Assembly: GCA_009599575.1 (NCBI GenBank)
Contig: VWND01000008.1
Location: 1,364,001 to 1,428,000 of the forward strand
Origin: Blumeriella jaapii
Taxonomy: Eukaryota > Ascomycota > Leotiomycetes > Helotiales > Drepanopezizaceae
Length of the DNA stretch: 64,000 nt
Direction of reading: 5' to 3'
Positions within the stretch are counted from its first letter, which is position 1. Each line of letters starts with the position of its first letter. Below the pieces are notes generated by a model. That model did not search any database, was not told the DNA's origin, and saw nothing but the letters and a program-made list of their open reading frames with translations. Made by a program: the position numbers and the translations under genes. This document shows, one piece after another, positions 57,268-64,000 of this stretch.

Positions 57268-58602
57268 GTGGCTGGCCCTCGCCTGTTTGTTGACATAGCG
57301 CGCGCACCTCCCCCTCCTCCGATGCTCGAACCTCGCGTCTTGGTCTCCGGGGCCTCGATCGCCGGCCCGGCCCTGGCCTTCTGGCTCGTTCGGGCCGGCT
57401 GCTCCGTCACCGTCGTCGAGCGAGCCGCGCGCCTCCGCAGCGAGGGGCAAGGCGTCGACATTCGAGGTGCAGCACGCGCCATCGCCCGGCAAATGGGCAT
57501 CTTCGAGGCGATCCGGGCGCGGTCCTCGCACGAAGCCGGCATCGAGTTCGTCGACTCTCACGCCCGGCCCTTCGCCAAGTTCGCCGTCGATCTGGAGACC
57601 GGCAACAGCATGACGAGCGACGTCGAGATCCTACGCGGCGACCTGGCTCAGCTCCTGCACGAGCGCACGGCGCGAGACGTCGAGTACCGCTTTGGCGACA
57701 CGGTGCAGGGCAAGGAGGAGACGGAGAAGGGCGTGCGGGTCGCGTTCCAGAGCGGCCGGCCGAGCGAGACCTACGACCTCGTCGTCGCCGCCGACGGCAT
57801 CGGGTCCCGGATCCGCAGCATGGCGTTCGCGCCGCAGGCCGCGCGCATCGTGTCCAAGAACGCCTTCGTCGCGTACTTCTCCCTCCCGGCCGCGCCGACC
57901 GACAACATGTGGGCCAAGGTCCACTGGATCGCGGGCGGGCGGTGCCTGGCCATCCGGCCCGGCAAGGACGGCGACCGGAAGGCCTTCCTGATGATGACGT
58001 TCTACGACCCGAGCGACGCGCGGCTGGCCCGGCTGCACCGGGCCGCGACGCAGGGCGTGGCCGAGCAGAAAGCGCTGGTCCAGGAGCTGTTCCACGACGC
58101 GGACTGGGAGGGCCCGCGCTTGCTGGAGGGCATGCGCGCCGCGGACGACTTCTACTTCCAGCACGTGGCGCAGGTGCGGATGGACCACTGGGCGAGCGGG
58201 CGCGTCGCCGTCGTCGGCGATGCCGCCTATGCGCCCACGCCCTTCTCCGGCATGGGGACCTCGCTCGCCTTCATCGGGGCGTACGTCCTCGCGGGCGAGA
58301 TCTCGAAGAGCCGGCAGGACATCCCGGCCGCGCTGCGGGCCTACGAGCGGATCGTCAAGCCGTACGTCGACGGCGTCCAGAAGCTGCCGCCGGGCGTGCC
58401 GTGGATCGCGAATCCCCAGTCGGCGCTGGGCGTCAGCGTGTTGCAGAACGTCATGTGGTGCTTGTCCACCTGGTCAAGCTCGTGGCTCGCGACGGCGACG
58501 CAGAACGTCGCGAGAAGGATACCGCCGGGGCTACGGCCATGGTCCGGGGAGTCTGGATTGGTTCTGCCTGAGTATGCGGCATTCAAGAAGGACGCACCGT
58601 AA
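57268..58602 (+). CDS. FAD-dependent monooxygenase (PHBH/TetX-like, FAD_binding_3 fold)
   Basis: This is an intronless gene for 444 aa, within the family's usual 380-450. Enzymes of this class use FAD, NAD(P)H and O2 to hydroxylate aromatic or polyketide-like substrates. The FAD Rossmann motif is LVSGASIAGPALAFWLVRAG (about residues 25-45) followed by VVERA. The DG motif is AADGIGSRIR (about 173-182). The second FAD motif is VVGDAAYAPTPFSGMGTSLA (about 314-333). No signal peptide is visible. An internal ATG at 57322 (MLEPRVLVSG) would remove an unusual Pro-rich leader and may be the true start. No biosynthetic cluster surrounds it in the window, so the substrate cannot be inferred. Confidence 0.92.
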   Translation: MAGPRLFVDIARAPPPPPMLEPRVLVSGASIAGPALAFWLVRAGCSVTVVERAARLRSEGQGVDIRGAARAIARQMGIFEAIRARSSHEAGIEFVDSHARPFAKFAVDLETGNSMTSDVEILRGDLAQLLHERTARDVEYRFGDTVQGKEETEKGVRVAFQSGRPSETYDLVVAADGIGSRIRSMAFAPQAARIVSKNAFVAYFSLPAAPTDNMWAKVHWIAGGRCLAIRPGKDGDRKAFLMMTFYDPSDARLARLHRAATQGVAEQKALVQELFHDADWEGPRLLEGMRAADDFYFQHVAQVRMDHWASGRVAVVGDAAYAPTPFSGMGTSLAFIGAYVLAGEISKSRQDIPAALRAYERIVKPYVDGVQKLPPGVPWIANPQSALGVSVLQNVMWCLSTWSSSWLATATQNVARRIPPGLRPWSGESGLVLPEYAAFKKDAP

Positions 58603-59354
58603 CGGGTGTTGTGATCGGGGGTTTTGGTTGGGGTTCGAGCGGCTTGCGGCTTGTGATGTTTTAGTGCGACGTGATACCACACACACACATGTTCCCATTC
58701 CCACATCTTTAGTCACGAGAAAAAATTTAGACTACGAAACTCTCCCCTCTCCTCGGTATCGACTAAAACCTTGTGTTTACCGCTCCTGCAGCGCTTTGGC
58801 CACTTGATCGCAAGTTGGTCTCGTCCCCCTTTTCTTAGCGAAACTCTCGCTTACATCTGTTTACAGTGCCAAAAGATAGCATTCAGATCACAGTCACAAT
58901 CAGCATTCCACGCAACTCGTTCCAACCCAGCCAAGTGGATCGATCTCCTCTCCTCCCTGCCCGGATTCCAAATCCTCCCCCAATCCGGATTCTTCTCACA
59001 CAGAACTATAGCAGTCTCGCAATTTCCCTCTCCACGTGGTATGAGTGCAGACATGTATGTATGTATGTTTCGCGGGGCGGCGCAGAGTCACGGGCTGGTT
59101 GTCCTCGCTCTGTGTTATGTCACGTTTTTGCCGTCTGACACCCGTCGCTGAACGTCCTTTTCGGGCTTTTACCGAATGCCCAATCGTCGGTTTTTCATAA
59201 AGCCGTCCCGAACGTCAAAAAATGGATCAGGGAAGAGGCTCGGAGGGAAAAACTTTGTTTTTTTTTAACGTGAAGCTGTAGAGAGCTCGCAAACTGGGCG
59301 GGGTACTTGGCGACGATGGGCGTGGACAGTGCTGGCTGGGAATGGATTTCGGCG

Positions 59355-59386
<32 letters not shown>

Positions 59387-59838
59387 CTTTGCACTTAGGC
59401 GAGAGCTGTTCATGCTCGGAAATGATCAGAACCATAACATGAAATCAAAAACATAACTTTTTGGAGATCTTAAATGCTGGCATCAAGCGTTATGGCATCA
59501 ACGAATGGACTTAGCGATCCGTGACTTGCGAGAATCCCCTCCTCACATGTGGTGATCTGCTACAAATATCGTCTCTCGGCGGACAGTAGGTAGCTAGCTA
59601 GCTAGCTTCGCAAAATGGCAGAGATCACCTCCCCGCAAACGCTCCCATACGTCCTCGCTTCGTTCTCTAACTTCGTTTCTTGTCTTTCCTCCCGACACAA
59701 GGAATCCATCCAGGACCCACTTTTCTACCTCTCCGGTTTCTATACCTCGACCGAACGCGCCCTTCTTACTCGTTCCTGCTTGTCGCTAAATCATGTTCAA
59801 GTCGTAAATTCGTACATTCGCTTGAGGTGAGATGGGAC
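58603..59838. other. Intergenic, convergent 3' ends of monooxygenase and aquaglyceroporin genes
   Basis: Both flanking genes end here. It contains a short CA repeat near 58680, a G31 run at 59356-59386 and a TAGC repeat near 59590-59605. An open frame at 59615-59830 (plus) reaches to within 10 bp of the aquaglyceroporin 3' end and shows no domain. Confidence 0.55.
59356..59386. repeat. G31 homopolymer
   Basis: An uninterrupted G run on plus, in the spacer between two convergent genes. Confidence 0.85.
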
Positions 59839-60551
59839 TCAGACGGCCGAGGCGTGTTTCTTGGAGCTGAGCCCAAACATGCGCTTGAACCCCCACCACG
59901 GGGTGTTGATGGGCGAATCGCCTGGGTAATTCCTCAGCACATATCTTGAGACGTGGGAAGGGAAGCGCTGGAGGAGAAAACAGGGGCAACCACAACAACA
60001 ACAACAACAGGGTCAGGGAGGAAGAAAAGAGAGACGTACCCGTGAAGATGAAAACATCATACAGCCAGCCCCCGAACAGGCACCCGAGGAAGGGCGCCAC
60101 CATGGGGATCCAGAAGTAGTAGCCGCCGGCGGACCACACCTCGTGGCCGTAGCCCAGCGCGTAGCTCATCAGACGCGGGCCGAAGTCCCGCGCGAGGTTG
60201 ATGGCGTAGCCCGTCTCCCAGCCGAAGCAGGCGCCGATGCCGAAGATGACGAAGAAGAGGCCCAGGGGCGTCAGGTTGCCGGCACCCAGGTTGCCGTTGT
60301 CCTGCAGCGAGTAGATGCAGAACATGAGGATGGCCGACGCGATGAACTCCGAGAAGAACATGCCCGTGCGCGTCATGAACTCGGCCGGGTACGTGCAGAA
60401 GATGCCAGCCGTGGCGGTCTCTGAGAAACCCGGCACCGTGCGGATGTTGGGCCCGCCTTCGAAGACCGTGATCGCGGACTTGTAGTTGGCTGTGAGGTGA
60501 TTGTCTCTGGTCAGCCGCCAGTCGTACACCCATCGTTCGTTGTTGCGGGAG

Positions 60552-60602
<51 letters not shown>

Positions 60603-61456
60603 GAAAGGGGAGACAGGTTGCCGGTTAAGCGAGAGGGGAAGAAAATAGATGCTCGGTAAGCGCATACCGTAAACAACGCCGCTCGCGCAGAAGGCTCCCA
60701 GAACCTGCGCCAACATGTAGATGGGAAACTTTCTCCACTCGAACTTTCTAAACACGCTGTCGCCTCGGCGTTAGCTCGGTAGAAACACTCCAGATGTCAA
60801 GGATAGCTCGTACCAGTTGGCGAATGTGACAGCGGGGTTGATGTGTGCTCCGGAGACCTGGGTGTTTTCTTAGCATGGGCTGATGCGAGGGAGGAGGCGG
60901 GAGAACGCTTACTCCTGATGCGTAAACACCGAGCATGACGCCGATGCTGTGTGCGGATACATGTCAGCGTGGGCTCTAGATAAGAATGCATGGAGAAAAC
61001 GCACCCCCAGCCCCAAGAAATGGACTGGTAGTTCCCCTTCGTGTTGCTCGACAGCAGGACTTGTGCCACGACTCTGGAGGTACTGGTTAGCCGTGTTGTC
61101 TCGCAGTGCGGACTCGAGGTGATCCTTTACCCATCGCCAAACAAGACCAAGATGAAGACCCCAAAGAACTCGGACAGGGGCTCGCGGGCCATGTGTCGCA
61201 TCCGACTCCACCACAGATCTGGACGTGCCTGCACGGCATCTCTCTGCGGAATGTTGTGGTCGATGCCAGGGCCGTGCTCTCCGTACGCCTCGCGGATTTC
61301 TTTCTCGCTCATGTCGGTCATCGCGCGATTTGGCATCTCCTTATGTTCCGAACGCGAGGACCCGCCTGGGGAGACGATGTGCTCGTTGAGGTGCGATGCG
61401 TATTCCTCGTGCGAGAGTGCTGGGCTGGACAGCGGAGTGGACTTTTTGTCAGTCAT
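59839..61456 (-). CDS. Aquaglyceroporin (MIP family, glycerol/water channel)
   Basis: This is a membrane channel for glycerol and water. Seven exons, read on minus: 61456-61131, 61073-61005, 60946-60913, 60857-60814, 60756-60668, 60489-60040 and 59921-59839. The phases all fit and give 364 aa. The cytosolic N terminus is about 95 residues. The first pore half-helix reads SGAHINPAVTFANC. The second reads GYAINLARDFGPRL, where NPA is replaced by NLA and the following RD marks the glycerol-conducting branch. The C terminus is INTPWWGFKRM followed by a short tail. The start at 61456 (MTDKKS) is preferred; an in-frame ATG at 61522 would add 22 residues. Introns are 55-58 bp except the fifth (178 bp, with a G46 run) and the sixth (118 bp). 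Confidence 0.93.
60556..60601. repeat. G46 homopolymer inside the fifth aquaglyceroporin intron
   Basis: On the coding strand this is 46 C in a row, within the intron 60490-60667. It accounts for a large part of that intron's extra length. Confidence 0.9.
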
Positions 61457-61881
61457 GATTGCGTGCTGAAGTATATCAGACCCTGAAATATAGAAAGAAG
61501 TGTCGGTGGTTGCGATGTACAAGTGTTGCCTCTGAGAGATGGGAAACAGACGAAATAAGTAGGACGGATTTCGACTTGCTGATCGAAGAGCGATCGGTAG
61601 AAGTCAGCGATCGGCTGTCCTTAGATATAGAGCCATGCGGCTTGCTGTCATACCAGGATGCTGCTGTTGGATGTTGGGCCTCAAGGAGGGGGGAGGGGGA
61701 GGAGGGTGGAGGGTGGCCGTCGAAGGAAAGGAAGCCAACCCGCAATCAGTGATGGCCCGATTTCCCCATTCGAAGGGAGAAACCAAGAGATTTTCGGCTG
61801 TAGTTGCACTTCAGGTTGTCGATGGGGGCTCTAGATTGATGCCACAGTACCTAGCTCGTTAACTAATGATGAGCTCTGTCG

Positions 61882-61916
61882 GGGACTAGAAGCTGAATGG
61901 CCTAACTACTAGGCTA
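61882..61916 (-). other. tRNA-like A-box and B-box remnant
   Basis: On minus, TAGCCTAGTAGTTAGG (61916-61901) matches a polymerase III A box. Eight bases later, CTTCTAGTCCC (61892-61882) resembles a B box. The gap is too short for an anticodon arm, so this is at best a deleted tRNA or a SINE fragment. Confidence 0.25.
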
Positions 61917-61936
61917 CACTGGCCAAAAAGGCTCCA

Positions 61937-61958
61937 TGATCGAGCTCGAGCTCGATCA
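61937..61958. repeat. 22-bp perfect palindrome
   Basis: Each half reads TGATCGAGCTC, and the second half is its exact reverse complement. It sits in the shared upstream region about 480 bp before the aquaglyceroporin start. Confidence 0.7.
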
Positions 61959-63547
61959 GCTATACCACTACTAAAGGTGCTTGTGTGTACCACGCCCAAT
62001 ACCCTGAAAAGATCCCCAAAGACTGCGTAGACGACGAGATGAAGCCCGACGGACGTGACGGTCATCAATCACGCGGCTCTCATCGGAAGCCTTCGTCCGA
62101 ATCAACACGGCAAATGGTGTTCGATTTCTGGCCTCGACCTGATGATGGCGGAGGGTGTGATGAGGGCCCGTTACCATCCCACTCGGCATGGTGACGGCGG
62201 AGGCATCGTCGGCGCTACCATTGGGTTTGTCCCCCAAGACCTGTCCTCTTTGTTGGGAAAGAAGCAAGACGCCATCTTTCTGCATCGAAGCCCAAGCGGA
62301 AATTTTACTTGGCTGAGCGGGTAGGTACTGCAATGCAATGCGGCATCGACGAACTTGACCGCTTCTATTGTTGTCGTCGTCGTGCGAGAAATCCGAGGAC
62401 CAGGCCATCGCTCGGTCAATTGCCGTGAACACCCCCGAAACGACGCTTTTCTTCACGAAGACTAGTCTCGTCGGCCCCGCGGGCCACTTCTTTAATTCTG
62501 AACTTCTTCACGGGACGCTGCCGGTCTTTTCGCACCGTGTCGAGCCGGCAGCGTTCTAGACGCGGGGTGTGTTGACACCGCGACGTTAAGCGAACCGTGA
62601 TGACTGGAATCGCTCGCGGCGTGCACGAATGCGACTCCTTGGTGCTATCGTCCTTCCCCGCTCCCCCTCGCACCGCAGAAAGCCGTTATATGTCAGACCA
62701 GTGCTACGCGATAGGAGACAACAATACGACCGATCCGGCTCTGACCCGAGGCGATCAGATGCGAGCAACCGGTCCAATGGATACTTCGGATGCTTCGAAT
62801 CGTCCACAGGCTCCGTCATGCTTCCCCACCGATGCCTGATAAGCGGCGACATCTCGTCACGGTGGAGATGCATCCAAGCGTTTGCACGCTCCCTGGTGCA
62901 GTACGGTACATGTTCGAAATGCATGTTTCAAGCAGCAGCAGCAGTATCTGCGCTACGGGAGAAGAAGAGTGGTGTGAATGAAAAGAACCCCTCACTTGGG
63001 ATGTACGGAGCCGCCGGAACCCGGATAAGGAAGCCGACTAGCCAGCAATACCGATACTCGTCTTTCTGTTGTTCTGAAGAGGCATTTTTACCCGAGGGGT
63101 AGCGAGGCTTTTGTTGTTGTTGATATCGAAGACGAGGTCATGTGACATCGTGAGACGGCATGCCTCCACACAAGCTCCTACGATAACTACATCCCGATCA
63201 TTCCCATCTGGGCGACAATTCAATCATGTCAACTCAGTATGAGTGCGCGCGCATCTACTGTGCTCTCATGGACCGGCGAATCTGAAAGAGCATCGAGAGC
63301 GGAAGAATGCATCACGTGAACTGCGGGGTTCGCGAGGGCTGATAGCTCGACGGCTATTTATCGACGACAACAACAACAACAACTGCTATCACCACCACTC
63401 CAACACTACAAACACAACAACTGCGACTACACTAGAAACACAGCAACTGCGGCTATAACGACTACCACTCCTACTACTACCAATACCGCAACTCCTCCTA
63501 CGGCTACAACTGCTTCTCCCTTACACACAGAGAGCCGTGAGAGAACA

Positions 63548-63608
63548 ACCCCCTCCCCTCTCCCCTCTCCCCTCTCTTCTCCCCCCTCCCCATCTTCTCT
63601 CTTTCTCA
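63548..63608 (+). promoter_or_regulatory. CT-rich tract before the glycerol kinase start
   Basis: About 60 bp of almost pure pyrimidine (CCCCTCTC units) ends about 90 bp before the ATG. Such tracts commonly precede transcription starts of highly expressed fungal genes; the role here is inferred. Confidence 0.5.
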
Positions 63609-63696
63609 TACTGAATCGAGTTCACAGAAAAGATGTGCCACGGCCCTCTCCATTTCTCCACATACCACCGCTATCACTCTCTCGTCTGATCCCACC

Positions 63697-64000
63697 ATGG
63701 GCAACTCCACCCCCGTCGTCGCGAAGCCGCGCGAGGCATTCATCGGATCCATTGATCAGGGCACGACCAGCACTCGTTTCTTGATCTTCAACCGCGACGG
63801 CGAGCCGGTGGCATCCCATCAGATCGAGTTCAAGCAGTTGTATCCGCAGGCCGGGTACGGGAGTGACAGCCCCCCCGTGGGAGAGATGGCACACCTCGCT
63901 GACCGCTGCGACCTAGCTGGCACGAGCACGACCCTGACGAGATCATCACCTCGATCGAGGCCTGCATCGAGGGCGCCGTCAAGGCCTTCGAGGAGAACGG
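63697..64000 (+). CDS. GUT1: Glycerol kinase (FGGY family), 5' part, cut by window end
   Basis: It phosphorylates glycerol to glycerol-3-phosphate with ATP, the first step of glycerol use in the cytosol. Exon 1 is 63697-63854 and encodes MGNSTPVVAKPREAFIGSID followed by the QGTTSTRFLIF phosphate-binding motif of FGGY kinases. A 62-bp intron (GTACGG...GACCTAG, 63855-63916) follows, and exon 2 resumes as GWHEHDPDEIITSIEACIEG. The rest, about 450 residues including the second ATPase lobe, lies beyond the window. The ATG context is CCCACCATGG. Its divergent neighbour encodes the channel that would supply its substrate. Confidence 0.93.
   Translation, partial: MGNSTPVVAKPREAFIGSIDQGTTSTRFLIFNRDGEPVASHQIEFKQLYPQAGYGSDSPPVGEMAHLADRCDLAGTSTTLTRSSPRSRPASRAPSRPSRRT

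Larger units (their letters stand above)
61457..63696. other. Divergent intergenic region between aquaglyceroporin and glycerol kinase
   Basis: This 2.24 kb region should hold both promoters. Visible items are a tRNA-like A-box/B-box remnant and a 22-bp palindrome (listed separately), a CAG-rich run near 62934, a CAACAA run near 63370, and a pyrimidine tract before the kinase start. Several open frames on both strands overlap and show no domain. No gene is called. Confidence 0.55.

Noticed and set aside
60057..60755. 232-aa Pro-rich frame on minus across the G46 run
   Set aside because: It reads through the fifth aquaglyceroporin intron; the spliced model gives a complete channel instead.
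62629..63102. 157-aa frame before the glycerol kinase
   Set aside because: It overlaps frames on the other strand, has no domain, and lies in a promoter-like region.

Overview
The window looks like a nuclear contig from a filamentous ascomycete (Pezizomycotina). The genes are GC-rich and carry mostly 53-67 bp GT-AG introns. They encode typical fungal proteins: a CYP52-like P450, Tsc13, a DOCK-family exchange factor, an aquaglyceroporin and a glycerol kinase. A 40 kb AT-rich block bears C-to-T/G-to-A decay of the kind made by repeat-induced point mutation (RIP). A class-level assignment (Sordariomycetes-like, from AGGTAGGT/TACCTAGGTA-type motifs) is only a guess.

Layout. 1-378: 3' end of a cytochrome P450. 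863-1312 (minus): a broken or mis-modelled hypothetical gene. 2364-3432: enoyl-CoA reductase Tsc13, three exons. 3433-5930: intergenic DNA with microsatellites, ending in a TGTAC array. 5936-46206: the AT-rich block. 46212-48025: intergenic DNA. 48026-54504: a DOCK-family gene with one frame break in a G7 region. 54505-57267: intergenic DNA with a 4 x 115 bp minisatellite and several poly-G tracts. 57268-58602: FAD-dependent monooxygenase. 59839-61456 (minus): aquaglyceroporin, seven exons. 63697-64000: start of glycerol kinase, cut by the window edge. The last two genes are divergent neighbours and would supply consecutive steps, glycerol entry and glycerol phosphorylation.

The AT-rich block resolves completely into six LTR retrotransposons nested inside each other, each with paired LTRs and a 5-bp target-site duplication (TSD). 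Element I (5936-46206, plus, TSD ATACA) contains element II (8739-28883, plus, ATAAT) and element V (30425-43258, minus, AAACT). Element II contains element III (15092-27879, minus, CGTTA), which contains element IV (18959-25349, plus, GTGTA). Element V contains element VI (35152-41554, minus, TAAAA). With the inner insertions removed, the net lengths are about 7.28 kb (I), 7.35 kb (II), 6.39 kb (III), 6.39 kb (IV), 6.43 kb (V) and 6.40 kb (VI). III-VI are one Ty3/gypsy chromovirus family with a Tf1/sushi-like self-priming signature. II is a second chromovirus with an extra reading frame after pol. I is a third Ty3/gypsy lineage with very short LTRs and a tRNA-Ser-like primer site. Only VI has escaped heavy mutation. 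Its two 267-bp LTRs read as identical, yet its pol carries two in-frame stops and altered protease and reverse-transcriptase motifs.

No rRNA, intact tRNA or CRISPR array was seen. All calls come from reading the sequence and from family motifs; no database search was run.
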